Positions 9,119 to 18,130 of a stretch of 64,000 nucleotides of DNA are shown here, in pieces. Each line of letters opens with the position of its first letter. Position 1 is the stretch's first letter. This DNA is from Oleispira sp. (lineage in GTDB: Bacteria; Pseudomonadota; Gammaproteobacteria; Pseudomonadales; Oceanobacteraceae), in assembly GCA_016765295.1 (NCBI GenBank), contig JAESQF010000036.1, forward strand, positions 20,438 to 84,437. Reading direction: 5' to 3'. The notes under the pieces were generated by a model. That model saw nothing but the letters and a program-made list of their open reading frames with translations, made no database searches and had not been told where the DNA came from. Made by a program: the position numbers and the translations under genes.

Positions 9119-10158
9119 CTAACCACCCGCCCCCGCTTAAATTTATTACGATAAATTGCGGGGGTGACCCCTGCATGTTTTTTAAATAGCTTAGTAAATG
9201 AACTTAAATCTTCATAGCCTACTTGATGTGTTACATCCTCGATGGCCATTAACGAGGTAACCAATAATTTCTTTGCCGCCTCGATACGTAATGATTGCAG
9301 ATATTGTAATGGTGTTTCTCCAGTGGCACACTTGAATCGGCGCTTAAAGGTTCTTAAGCTCAGATTACATTGTTCCGCTAAACCTATTTGATTCACATCT
9401 TCTTGAAAATGATTCTCCATCCAATCCTGAATCGATAAAATATCTACATCTTGATGATATTTTTTACCTCGAACCGTACTATAAGAAGAGGAAGGATTAT
9501 TACGATCGATATCGATTACATACGATCTGGCCGCTTCTCGAGCTACTTCATGACCACAAAATCGCTCAATCATAAACAAGATTAAATCCAACCAAGCCAT
9601 ACCTCCGCCCGAACAATAAATGGCATCGGCTTCAGTAATCAACTGCTCAGACTTAAGCTTTACGTTAGGATAACGCTGCTTAAATAATTCTTTATATCCC
9701 CAATAGGTGGTAGCTACTTTGCCATCTAACAACCCGGCTTCTGCCAGAAAAAAGGTACCACTACAATTGCCAGCAATATCAACCCCACGTTGATGATGAT
9801 AACGAAGCAAGGGTAATACCGCCTGATTATCCTGCAGTACCTTTTCCATATCGCCACCAATACTCGGCACCAATAATAAGTCGGTACTCATAATATCCGA
9901 AAGCGCGCAATCTACATTCAAAGTAATGCCATTAATACAACGTACCGGATTACCGTCTAGGCTCGCTATTTTCACATCAAATAATCGCGTAGCGGGTAAG
10001 CCATGAATCTGATTCCATGCAACCCCAACCATACTCAGTAAATCCAATACCCCGGTAATCGTCGATGACAATGCATGATCAAAGGCAAAAAGAGTCACAC
10101 TAATAGGGTAGGAATGATCAGTTAATGAACGATGCAAAGATTCAGATTTGGAGAGCAT
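9115..10158 (-). CDS. GlxA family transcriptional regulator (DJ-1/PfpI + AraC)
   Basis: A 347-residue regulator. Residues about 18-200 form a DJ-1/PfpI-like sensor domain with the nucleophile-elbow region GNCSGTFFLAEAGLL followed by ATTYWGYKELF. Residues about 235-340 are an AraC-type double helix-turn-helix (LAEQCNLSLRTFKRRFK and VTHQVGYEDLSSFTKLFKKH). In this family the DJ-1 domain is thought to sense a metabolite rather than act as an amidase. It is convergent with the hydroxylase gene, and nothing lies divergently within 140 bases, so its target is unclear. Confidence 0.9.
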   Translation of the reverse strand: MLSKSESLHRSLTDHSYPISVTLFAFDHALSSTITGVLDLLSMVGVAWNQIHGLPATRLFDVKIASLDGNPVRCINGITLNVDCALSDIMSTDLLLVPSIGGDMEKVLQDNQAVLPLLRYHHQRGVDIAGNCSGTFFLAEAGLLDGKVATTYWGYKELFKQRYPNVKLKSEQLITEADAIYCSGGGMAWLDLILFMIERFCGHEVAREAARSYVIDIDRNNPSSSYSTVRGKKYHQDVDILSIQDWMENHFQEDVNQIGLAEQCNLSLRTFKRRFKCATGETPLQYLQSLRIEAAKKLLVTSLMAIEDVTHQVGYEDLSSFTKLFKKHAGVTPAIYRNKFKRGRVVS

Positions 10159-10299
10159 ATCGCTATCTCAGAATTATGAAGTAATAAGGAAAGTAGGATA
10201 CACAGTTATAACGGTTTGTTTATTGCCACAGGGGACATTAAATAGGTGAGATGGGCCAAGCCTTTAATGACTTGGCTATGCATTACTCGTTGAATACTG

Positions 10300-10890
10300 T
10301 TAATTAAAGCTTGCTAATTTATAGGACAAGTTCTGTTTAATACCCGACCATTCATGATTAATAATACTGAATAAAACAGAATCCCGAACTCGGCCATCAG
10401 GCATAATCATATGGTTACGCATAATGCCCTCTTCCTTAGCGCCAAGACGTAGAATAGCATTACGCGACGCATTATTTAGGTAGTCAGTAATAAACTCCAC
10501 TCGATTTAAGCCCATAACCTCAAAAGCATGAGTAAGCATTAATAACTTAGCTTCAGTATTAATCATTGTTTTTTGATAAGACTTAGCGATAAAAGTAAAA
10601 CCAATTTCAACTCGCTTATTGGCTAGATTGGCCTTCATAAACCGAGTAGAACCGACGACTCTACCCGAAGTCTTATCGATTGTGGCAAATGCCAAGCCGT
10701 CACCACTATCATGAGCTGAAATAGCATTCTCAATAAATTGATCAATGCCTTCTACTCGTGGCACCAAAGTAACAAATAACTGCCATAATTCGCCATCTGA
10801 TACCGCTTCAATCAGTTCGCTACGGTGACTTTCAGATAACGGCTCTAAGCGAACATAACGACCTTCAAGTGATACTTTCTCGACTAACAT
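10300..10890 (-). CDS. GNAT acetyltransferase, RimJ/RimL-like
   Basis: A 196-residue acetyltransferase of the Acetyltransf_3 type, whose members acetylate N-termini of ribosomal proteins, amino acids or antibiotics. The N terminus (SLEGRYVRLEPLSESHRSEL) and the RVEIGFTFIAKSYQ segment match the family, and the LNRVEFITDYLNNASRNAIL stretch is the late strand and N-A-S-R/I helix. It ends in a DSVLFSII strand. It is monocistronic as far as can be seen. A hairpin at 10255-10276 follows it on the minus strand but lacks a T-run. Confidence 0.85.
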   Translation of the reverse strand: MLVEKVSLEGRYVRLEPLSESHRSELIEAVSDGELWQLFVTLVPRVEGIDQFIENAISAHDSGDGLAFATIDKTSGRVVGSTRFMKANLANKRVEIGFTFIAKSYQKTMINTEAKLLMLTHAFEVMGLNRVEFITDYLNNASRNAILRLGAKEEGIMRNHMIMPDGRVRDSVLFSIINHEWSGIKQNLSYKLASFN

Positions 10891-11062
10891 ATACGTCCTT
10901 ATTAATAAAAATTCTTATACCACGAGATAATAACCGCCCAACACAATTGCCGAAATAAAAGAAGTAGCAGGAAGCTCAACAAACTTATCTATATTCCAAT
11001 GGCTAACAGATGAATAAAGAGTAACAGAGTCATAATAACTCCATTTTATTTCCCGAACTTTA

Positions 11063-11932
11063 TTATTCAGAATCAAGTATAGATAGCTGTTCAATCCACG
11101 GTTCTAATCTCTGCCCGAAATGAACCTCCAAACTAAAGCGGGGTGGCATAGTATTACGTGAATACCGCGTATTCGATATAAGCTTATTAATTTTCGAATA
11201 CATCTCACTTTCAATATGCAGACGCTCCACACTTAAGCGATCAATTCGACCAGAAAAAATTGGCTTTTCATTTTTGTCATAAGGCATATACGAGCTTACA
11301 TCGACAATGCCATAGGTAAGAATGTAGCGCTGATTATCAGGATATAGGGCTCTCAACTTTTCTTCATCTAAACCTGCATCGACTACAAAAAGACGGGAAG
11401 CTGATAACTGTTCATACTTCAGGTTTTCTTGCTCGTCTTTTAATTCAGCTTGCAAATCTTCTTGTAGCTCGGCTTGCAACTCTGTTTGTAACTCTTCATA
11501 ACCCAATAGCTGAGTAAGTTTCTTTTCGACACTTTCAACCCGACTTTGAGCAATCTTAACGGCTTGCTGATAAGCATCACCATCGTACTCCAGTACCAGA
11601 ATAGCTTTTGTTTCGATAAAATGGGTATTGTATTCGGCTTCTGAAAACTCAAATCCTAGTGATTCTAATTTCTCCTGATCAAACCATGCTGGTGAATTAT
11701 AGCTGTCGTAGCTATTACTCTTTAATGACACGATCCGCCAATTAATACGTAAAAAAGTTTGATCTGTGCTCCAGCTATACGGCATGCGCATCTCACGCTC
11801 AGTTAATACCACCGCTGATTCAGCCTCGCCACTGCGGTTATACCAAACACCGATTAGGATAAAAGCATTTACTAACAAGACCAAAGATAATGCCAATATG
11901 AATAGTGCTCTGGAGCCGGGTAAATGCCTCAT
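11063..11932 (-). CDS. Membrane-anchored DUF4824-like protein
   Basis: A 289-residue protein with one N-terminal hydrophobic anchor (residues 10-28) and the rest probably periplasmic. The LTEREMRMPY motif just after the anchor, the LRINWRI strand, and the paired late strands fit DUF4824, whose members accompany DUF2157-like membrane proteins. The central region is a low-complexity charged helix of repeated LQ-AEL units (residues about 147-175), encoded by 12-base repeats. The ATG overlaps the stop of the upstream DUF2157-like gene (11929-11932), so the pair is translationally coupled. Family name is from pattern memory; function unknown. Confidence 0.6.
   Translation of the reverse strand: MRHLPGSRALFILALSLVLLVNAFILIGVWYNRSGEAESAVVLTEREMRMPYSWSTDQTFLRINWRIVSLKSNSYDSYNSPAWFDQEKLESLGFEFSEAEYNTHFIETKAILVLEYDGDAYQQAVKIAQSRVESVEKKLTQLLGYEELQTELQAELQEDLQAELKDEQENLKYEQLSASRLFVVDAGLDEEKLRALYPDNQRYILTYGIVDVSSYMPYDKNEKPIFSGRIDRLSVERLHIESEMYSKINKLISNTRYSRNTMPPRFSLEVHFGQRLEPWIEQLSILDSE
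11441..11494. repeat. 12-bp in-phase repeats in the DUF4824-like gene
   Basis: Imperfect 12-base units (consensus near CTCGGCTTGCAA on the plus strand) encode successive LQ-AE/TEL tetrapeptides in a charged helix. They preserve the reading frame. Confidence 0.6.
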
Positions 11933-13008
11933 GCTGACTCTCCTAGGGTAGTTTTTAAACGCTTAAATATCGTCAATAATAAAATGGCTAGTAATCCCAC
12001 CAATAAGAAGAAGACATACTTAGGCATTATCTCCCACCACCAATCAAACATCTTGGTATACAGAAATATTACAAAAAAGACATTACCGGTATTGATAACG
12101 TCCGACCAGCCTCGCTTTATCCCCAGCCAAATCAATAAGCCGCTAAAGAGAAAGCCTAAAAATTGGTAAGTCCCTTCAATAACATCACGATCAAAGTCTA
12201 AATAACTACCTGATCCCCAGTGAGAAAGCACCAATACAGGTATAAAGAACAGCACCATCGCTAATACCCGATAAATACTATCGAAGCCAGAGTAGCGAGC
12301 ATGAGAGATAACAGGGACCCAAAATAAAATAAGCGCGGCGACGAAAAAGTTCTCTGGGCGTTCGCCTAAGTTAAGCCAATACAACCCACCCCAAACACCA
12401 ACTCGAGCAGAGATAAAAAAGGCCATACTTAAAATACCGGCCGCTAACAATAATCGAGTATCCGTGGCATAGGCGAGAAGAAAGGCGAGTACTGCCCAGA
12501 CTAAGAAGGCATTAGGTGATGGCGTAAGATTATAAATACTGCCTAGCATGACTAAATTCAACACGAAGCCAGACAAGGTTACTAAAGCCATTAATTTTGT
12601 ATAATATCCCGTCGTTTCTTTGTTCGATATGAGGTAGGTGGCAATTAAGCCAACTACCGGTGTGGCGACCAAAATAGCAACCTGACTGATAACTGAGAAC
12701 TTGTCCCAGAACTGATAAAACAAAAAGAAAAGACTGGCTGCAAGCCCCACCGCACCCACAAAGGACGCTATTTTCATTCCCAGGGTTAACTGCTTTTCAT
12801 CTGAGTTCAAATCAATATCAAATGATTGCTGCAGCGATGTTAGTAATTGAGCATGATAAGACTGTAAGCGAGTATTCTGATCATCATCTAGATTTAATAC
12901 GTCACTGCCTGCTAAATGCGAAAGCTCTGATTGAAATGCCCGAACCTGATCAACTCGGTTTTGAGCATCTAGTTTTGAGTGAATGTCCGTTTTTGAATGT
13001 ATGCCCAT
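11929..13008 (-). CDS. Polytopic DUF2157-like membrane protein
   Basis: A 359-residue inner-membrane protein with about ten hydrophobic segments after a soluble N-terminal region of roughly 80 residues. The soluble part, the first helices (MKIASFVGAVGLAASLFFLFYQFW), and the end (PKYVFFLLVGLLAILLLTIF) match the predicted-membrane-protein group DUF2157/DUF4401. It overlaps the start of the DUF4824-like gene, and homologous pairs commonly occur together. It sits just downstream of creD on the same strand, so CreBC could control it. The first residues MGIHSKTDIHSKLD contain a small duplicated HSK motif. Confidence 0.7.
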   Translation of the reverse strand: MGIHSKTDIHSKLDAQNRVDQVRAFQSELSHLAGSDVLNLDDDQNTRLQSYHAQLLTSLQQSFDIDLNSDEKQLTLGMKIASFVGAVGLAASLFFLFYQFWDKFSVISQVAILVATPVVGLIATYLISNKETTGYYTKLMALVTLSGFVLNLVMLGSIYNLTPSPNAFLVWAVLAFLLAYATDTRLLLAAGILSMAFFISARVGVWGGLYWLNLGERPENFFVAALILFWVPVISHARYSGFDSIYRVLAMVLFFIPVLVLSHWGSGSYLDFDRDVIEGTYQFLGFLFSGLLIWLGIKRGWSDVINTGNVFFVIFLYTKMFDWWWEIMPKYVFFLLVGLLAILLLTIFKRLKTTLGESA

Positions 13009-13126
13009 TTTTCCCTACTCGCTGAAATTCAGTATTAAACTGTATCCCAGCCAGTATGATAAATAAACAGGTGGACTAGTAAATAACGTTACCTAAAATA
13101 AAATCTACTATCATTGTAATGCTGAA

Positions 13127-14512
13127 TCACTGGCGCTCAACCGCATTCACCTGATACCAGTCGATGTTACGGGTTGTCATCATTACCACGGCCAAGACAA
13201 TAAATACTAGGCTCGATCCCATTAGTAAAGCAAAGTCCTCGGCACTCACAATAATATAAAGTGTGAAATACAGCAGGGTTAACAGGCCTCCAAACATGGC
13301 GGCTGTTTTAGTATTTTTCAATACATTAACCAGATAAAAACTGATCAAGGTCACACTGCCAAAAGCAGCAATAAAATAGGACAGCATGAAACTCAGATGT
13401 TCCGATAAAGAAAGTAACAACAAATAAAACAAGGCAATAGCAAAACCCACTAACCCGTACTGAATAGGATGAATCGGAAGCTTTTTAAGTATTTCAAATA
13501 GAAAGAAAGCGACAAATATTAAGACGATGAATAGAAAACCATATTTGAGTGAGCGCTCGGTTTGCAAGTACACATTTACCGGTTCAATAAACTCCACACC
13601 AAAACTACCCTTGAGTACCTCTTCGCATTGTTGCTTTTCACACAGTGCTATTTTTTCTTCCATGTTACTGGCAAATGAACTCACTTCCCATTTCGCATCA
13701 AAACCTTGATCAGTAACGGTTCGGGATAAGGGTAAAAAGTCACCTGAAAACTTCGGGTGCTGCCAAGGAGAGTTCAAAGATAATTGGTAATTTAAGGCAG
13801 TGGCATAAAACTTAATTTCATCCATACCACGTAAACTTAAATTTAACGAGAACGGAAATAACTGCCCTTTATTAGCGGCCTTGCTAGTAGATTTGTTAAT
13901 TGATTGTAATAAATCGGTTGGTAAAGGTGCATGAATGCCGCTGTCCATAAAAGCCAGTTGGCTACCTGCCTTAAAAACGTATTCTTTTGTACTCCACTTC
14001 AGCACAGGAATACTATTGATTCCGCGCGCATCGCTTACTGCTACCGCTATATAAGGCTGAGCGTAAGTAAGTTTGGCACTCCGGTTAGGCAAGGTCACCT
14101 GAACTTGCTCAGCAATACTCTCTGCAGAGAAATTACCGCTGATGTTCAAATCAGTAGAATATACGGGGAATTGATAGATACCTTGATAACGGATATCAGT
14201 AGCAATGTTGGCCTGCAATTGAGTGACAGAGGGTAATATATATTTTTTACCCTTACGGCTCTTATGGCGCAGAATTTTTCGCTTGCCGTCATCAGACCAC
14301 TCCTCCCAGCTCCACTTAATGCTATAAGGCACCACGAGTATTGGACCAAATACATTCTGCGCACCGGTCCAGCTTTTAGCGACTGAATTTTTGGCAATAC
14401 TTTGATAGTTTTTTCGTTCCCAGATAGTGCTCGACACACTTTCTAGCACCAGCAATAAGATGATCCCGATCACCGCGATCACCGCGGATTTAATGAGTAA
14501 TGTTTTGTTCAT
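13127..14512 (-). CDS. creD: CreD inner membrane protein
   Basis: A 461-residue inner-membrane protein matching CreD: one N-terminal helix (residues 7-27), a large periplasmic domain beginning at the conserved WTGAQNVFGPILVVPY segment, and a C-terminal cluster of six helices including LPIHPIQYGLVGFAIALFYL. In E. coli, Aeromonas and Stenotrophomonas, creD is the main CreBC-regulated gene and is linked to envelope integrity and beta-lactam response. A good Shine-Dalgarno (TGGAGG) lies six bases before the ATG. It follows creC after a 106-base gap containing a TACTATAT-like -10, so it may have its own promoter. Confidence 0.92.
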   Translation of the reverse strand: MNKTLLIKSAVIAVIGIILLLVLESVSSTIWERKNYQSIAKNSVAKSWTGAQNVFGPILVVPYSIKWSWEEWSDDGKRKILRHKSRKGKKYILPSVTQLQANIATDIRYQGIYQFPVYSTDLNISGNFSAESIAEQVQVTLPNRSAKLTYAQPYIAVAVSDARGINSIPVLKWSTKEYVFKAGSQLAFMDSGIHAPLPTDLLQSINKSTSKAANKGQLFPFSLNLSLRGMDEIKFYATALNYQLSLNSPWQHPKFSGDFLPLSRTVTDQGFDAKWEVSSFASNMEEKIALCEKQQCEEVLKGSFGVEFIEPVNVYLQTERSLKYGFLFIVLIFVAFFLFEILKKLPIHPIQYGLVGFAIALFYLLLLSLSEHLSFMLSYFIAAFGSVTLISFYLVNVLKNTKTAAMFGGLLTLLYFTLYIIVSAEDFALLMGSSLVFIVLAVVMMTTRNIDWYQVNAVERQ

Positions 14513-14618
14513 GTTGAGCCTCCAGAATATATAGTAGGCTCACGATAACGGGTTAATGTGTTCTGCAAATGTGCTGAGTGTGTGCTGTGCTAAATGAGTA
14601 CTAAATAAAGAGTAAGCT

Positions 14619-16172
14619 TTATGTTTTCGGCAGACTAATCAATACACGAGTGCCAGTAGGCTCCTTATTTTCAAGGCTTATATTTTCAAGGCTTATATTT
14701 TCAAGTGTTATGTTACCGCCATGCAGTTCGATAGCGCGCTTTGAGAAGGTCAACCCAAGACCAGAGCTGCGTTTTCCACTTAAGGGCCTAGGCAGTGAAT
14801 AGAAGCGTTCAAATACCCGTGCTAGAGCATAATCAGGAATACCTACACCTTCATCCGTCACCTCGATGAGGACATCATCACCATGGGAGTGGCACCGTAT
14901 ATTTACTTGGCCCTGTCGTGGAGAGAACTCCATCGCATTCGCTATTAGGTTATCCACAACTTGCTGCAACATAAATTCATTGCCTGCAATAATGACGTCA
15001 CTCTTGTGTTCACTCTTACCTTCACTCTTACCTTCACTCTTATCTTCACTCTTACCTTCACTCTCACAGCTAAATAAAAGTGTCAGATCTTTGCTATCAG
15101 CCTCTATTTGCTTTTGCGCCACCACAGCAGTGATTAACCTATTGAGATCTACTGGCTGAGTTTTTTCCAGATGAGATAAATTTTCCACACGCGCTACTTC
15201 CAGCATACGCTGAATAAAACCGTTCAGGCGTTGGCTCTCTAACAAAATATTCGAGCTGAAGTGTTGAAGATCTTTATCTGACATAGAAGAGTCAATCAAT
15301 TCTGCGGCTCCCATAATCGCCGACAACGGACTTTTCATTTCGTGGGTCATGGTGAGCAAATATTCTTCCACATACTCTTTACCGGATAATTTATCTCGCA
15401 TGTTTTTCATCGCACTGGCAAGAGAAGCCAGTTCAGACTCACCCAACTTAGGCGGCTCACTATCTTGGCCCTTAGTTAGTTGCTTAGCGTAAATCACCAG
15501 CTTACGAATCGAACCGGTTAACCAATAAGAGAGTATCGCCCCTGCCAGTAGAGATAAGATCAAAAATAGCCCACCCCAATATTTAAGCTTGCTATTAATC
15601 AATGCTAAGAATGGTCGTAATGATTGATTACTCTTGGCTACGGTTAAAACGCCAATGATCGCACCTTGATGCTTAATTGGAGCGGCGACATACATAACTG
15701 ACGTACTTTCATCACCAGGAATTTTATGGCTACTGCGCGCACCGTATTTTCCCTGCAACGTTAGATAAACATCATTCCACTGTGAATAGTCTTGGCCCAT
15801 CGCCAAACTGGCAGAATCATAAATGACAATGCCCGCTGCATCGGTCATGTAGATACGAATGCTGGCATCTTCTTTTTTCACCCCAAAGATAGTGGCGCTG
15901 TAGCGGCGTTTAAGAAAGTTATCAACATGCTGAGAGAATGAGTGCTCCTGTTCAGAACTTTCTAGATCAGAGCGCTCTATATCAGAACTAAGCACCACAG
16001 GCAAAGCAAACTCGGCCAATAAATTACTCATATCTACCAGAGTTTCTTCCGTCGTCTGGCGGATGGTAGGTTTTACCTGAGAAGATACAACACTAAATCC
16101 CCAATAAGCCGCTATGCCTATTAAGGCAAAATACACTAGAAATACGCGTAAACTTAAATTGATAGACACCAT
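14619..16172 (-). CDS. creC: CreC sensor histidine kinase
   Basis: A 517-residue membrane histidine kinase. An N-terminal helix (residues 9-27), a periplasmic sensor of about 160 residues, a second helix near 200, HAMP-like linker, HisKA with the phospho-acceptor His277 in MTHEMKSPLSAIM, and a HATPase domain (NLIANAMEFSP N box, DEGVGIP and GLGLTFSKRAIELHGG) give the CreC layout. CreC phosphorylates CreB in response to envelope or metabolic cues. The gene abuts creB (16172 is shared). It is unusual in having two in-phase tandem repeats: SEGK/SEDK units before the N box, and NISLE units near the C terminus. Confidence 0.9.
   Translation of the reverse strand: MVSINLSLRVFLVYFALIGIAAYWGFSVVSSQVKPTIRQTTEETLVDMSNLLAEFALPVVLSSDIERSDLESSEQEHSFSQHVDNFLKRRYSATIFGVKKEDASIRIYMTDAAGIVIYDSASLAMGQDYSQWNDVYLTLQGKYGARSSHKIPGDESTSVMYVAAPIKHQGAIIGVLTVAKSNQSLRPFLALINSKLKYWGGLFLILSLLAGAILSYWLTGSIRKLVIYAKQLTKGQDSEPPKLGESELASLASAMKNMRDKLSGKEYVEEYLLTMTHEMKSPLSAIMGAAELIDSSMSDKDLQHFSSNILLESQRLNGFIQRMLEVARVENLSHLEKTQPVDLNRLITAVVAQKQIEADSKDLTLLFSCESEGKSEDKSEGKSEGKSEHKSDVIIAGNEFMLQQVVDNLIANAMEFSPRQGQVNIRCHSHGDDVLIEVTDEGVGIPDYALARVFERFYSLPRPLSGKRSSGLGLTFSKRAIELHGGNITLENISLENISLENKEPTGTRVLISLPKT
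14668..14712. repeat. 15-bp tandem repeat in creC (NISLE units)
   Basis: Two exact copies of TTTTCAAGGCTTATA at 14668-14682 and 14683-14697 are followed by a partial third copy. In creC they encode repeated NISLE units in the strand after the final helix of the ATPase domain, without changing frame. Confidence 0.85.
14997..15061. repeat. 12-bp tandem repeat in creC (SEGK units) carrying TTCAC boxes
   Basis: Five copies of the plus-strand unit TTCACTCTTACC, one with T for the ninth-position base pair, start at 15009, 15021, 15033, 15045 and 15057, with a degenerate unit before them. They encode SEGK/SEDK/SEHK in CreC, just before the ATPase N box. The repeated TTCAC resembles half of the CreB tag of E. 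coli, but spaced 7 bases rather than 6. Confidence 0.85.
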
Positions 16173-16864
16173 TAATAAATTTCCAAACTGTAGCCAATAC
16201 CGCGGTGGGTTTTGATAACCTCTGCTTTCTCATCGACCTCTTTCAGCTTGGCGCGCAGCGTTTTTATATGGGTATCCACGACTCGATCCATACTGTTATC
16301 CGGTTCGTGCCATACTTTTTCCAGTAACTCTTCTCGCGAATAAACACGCTTAGGGTGCTTATGCATGACCTGCAATATGCCAAATTCGTAACGGGTAATA
16401 TCCAGTAATTGTCCACGAAAATGTACCGTGCGATTTTCATCATTCAATACTAGACTTTCGTCTTGCGAGGGCACAGCAGCCAAAGGAGGGGAGATTTGAT
16501 AACGACGCAAATTTGTTTTTACCCGCGCGACTAACTCTCGGGGACTGAAGGGTTTACAGATATAATCATCGGCTCCCATTTCCAAACCCACCACACGATC
16601 AATCTCGTCTGAGCGTGCAGTTAAAAATAATAATGGAACCTGGGATAACTCTCTTATTTGTCGACACACTTCGAAGCCATCTATATCCGGTAAGCCAATA
16701 TCCAGAATCACTAAATCGATAGCTTGCTCTTTAAACAATGTCAGAGCCTCCATGCCACTAGTCGCCCACAGTACTTCGAAGCTAGCAGCATTTAAAGCAT
16801 ACTTAATGTTGTCAGCAATACTGGATTCGTCTTCGACTAATAGCACTCGCGCATTAGGCTTCAT
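16172..16864 (-). CDS. creB: CreB response regulator (OmpR family)
   Basis: An OmpR/PhoB-type regulator of about 230 residues. The receiver carries the acidic pocket (LLVEDESS), the phospho-acceptor aspartate in LVILDIGLPDIDGFE, and the switch lysine in DDYICKPFSPRE. The winged-helix domain ends in THRGIGYSLEIY. The open frame extends 16 codons further upstream to 16912, but homologues begin at MKPNARVLLVED, so the ATG at 16864 was chosen. That start is only 7 bases after the stop of the Nramp-like gene, so the two are probably cotranscribed. CreB activates genes with TTCAC-type tags. Confidence 0.92.
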   Translation of the reverse strand: MKPNARVLLVEDESSIADNIKYALNAASFEVLWATSGMEALTLFKEQAIDLVILDIGLPDIDGFEVCRQIRELSQVPLLFLTARSDEIDRVVGLEMGADDYICKPFSPRELVARVKTNLRRYQISPPLAAVPSQDESLVLNDENRTVHFRGQLLDITRYEFGILQVMHKHPKRVYSREELLEKVWHEPDNSMDRVVDTHIKTLRAKLKEVDEKAEVIKTHRGIGYSLEIY

Positions 16865-16871
16865 ACAGGGT

Positions 16872-18098
16872 TCACATCCATTTATACATAGTAGTCGCGA
16901 TAAAAAATACAAAAACCAGTATTAATCCAACATTGGTTAAACTGTTATTTTTAAACTCTGAATTTACATGTCGATTGTTTAGCCACAATAACGTCAACGC
17001 TAAGATAGGCATAAAGAACGCGCCGACGACGGAATACAGTTTTTGAATTTCTTTAAAGGGTATTTCCAGCGACAGCATAGGCAGAGTCGCCAGCAAGCAT
17101 AACCACAGCTTGTAGGAGGAGGTCTTCGGTAATTGCTTCAGTGGAATTTTAATGCCTTTAAAGCTGTGCACGGCATCAGCATAGATGAGAGGTACGGCTT
17201 GCCACACTCCCAAAAGACTTGAAAATATAGCCGCCCAAGCACCGACTAAAAAGCACACACCCATAAACGGATGGATCTGCTGAGTGAAATATTGGCTAAT
17301 GCTTAATAGCAAGCTCAGACCTTTACCATCCTGCACGGCCACTGAACCAATAATCACCATCGCGATGCCAAACAAGCAGGTCAAGCAATAACTAATGCCA
17401 ATATCCCAACGACTGGTTTTTAAACCTTGTATACCCGCGCGCTCACTGTCTGCTAACCAATAGCCATAACAAATAATAGTGAGAGTACCACCAACACCGC
17501 CCATCAACGCCAGCGTCCAACTGAGTGCACCTGGCTGTGCCGGTAGCTGAGGAATAAATAAACCAGAGAGAACATCCATTGGATTAATCGGCACTAATAA
17601 CGCGCAGCTGATAACCGTGGCAAATAGAATAACCGCCAATACACTCATCACTCTATTAAAGAGTACCTGACGCCCTAAAGCTAATAAGGCCAAGGCTAAA
17701 AGACTGTGGCCAATGCCCGCTTGAGATTTTGTTACTTCAATCCCCAACAAAAACAAAAGCTCTTTTCCTGCTACACCCGCCGCATTGATCAAGGCGCCAC
17801 CGACAAACCAGCACCAAGGCACAAAATAGAACACCATGAAAACAATAAACGGTTTTCGCAGATGCTTAATCACCCCCTGAATAACCGAGGTATCAGAGGC
17901 GAGCTGCCAACGAGCAATACCCTCGGTAAGTATAAACTTAAACACACCTCCCAATAAAATAGCCCACAGCACAGTCGTTCCCAGCTGCGCTCCGGTGAAA
18001 CCGGCAGTGGCTAAATCACCGACGCCTACCCCTGTCATGGCCATTAATAAACCAGGAAGAATAAATAAATACGCGCGCTTAAATCCATTTTCTAGCAT
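16872..18098 (-). CDS. Nramp-like divalent metal transporter with altered ion site
   Basis: A 408-residue inner-membrane protein with eleven or twelve hydrophobic helices and Nramp-type layout: the PGLLMAMTGVGVGDLATAG first helix, GIARWQLAS after helix 2, and a LMGGVGGTLTIICYGYW segment where helix 6 should be. Classic Nramps use DPGN in helix 1 and MPH in helix 6 to bind manganese or iron. Here helix 1 reads VGVGDLATAG and helix 6 lacks the Met-Pro-His. It therefore belongs to an Nramp-related clade whose substrate may differ. It sits directly upstream of creB in the same direction. Confidence 0.75.
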   Translation of the reverse strand: MLENGFKRAYLFILPGLLMAMTGVGVGDLATAGFTGAQLGTTVLWAILLGGVFKFILTEGIARWQLASDTSVIQGVIKHLRKPFIVFMVFYFVPWCWFVGGALINAAGVAGKELLFLLGIEVTKSQAGIGHSLLALALLALGRQVLFNRVMSVLAVILFATVISCALLVPINPMDVLSGLFIPQLPAQPGALSWTLALMGGVGGTLTIICYGYWLADSERAGIQGLKTSRWDIGISYCLTCLFGIAMVIIGSVAVQDGKGLSLLLSISQYFTQQIHPFMGVCFLVGAWAAIFSSLLGVWQAVPLIYADAVHSFKGIKIPLKQLPKTSSYKLWLCLLATLPMLSLEIPFKEIQKLYSVVGAFFMPILALTLLWLNNRHVNSEFKNNSLTNVGLILVFVFFIATTMYKWM

Positions 18099-18130
18099 AG
18101 ATAATACTTTCCGATTCTAAATTTTCTCAG

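Noticed and set aside
10255..10276. Hairpin GCCAAG/CTTGGC below the GNAT gene as a terminator
   Set aside because: Only six base pairs and no T-run on either strand.
14997..15061. The TTCAC array as a CRISPR-like or regulatory cassette
   Set aside because: The units are identical with no unique spacers and lie inside an intact coding frame. A repeat within creC explains them better than a CRISPR.
16865..16912. The longer start of creB at 16912
   Set aside because: The extra 16 residues do not match the family N terminus and the downstream ATG sits right after the Nramp-like stop.
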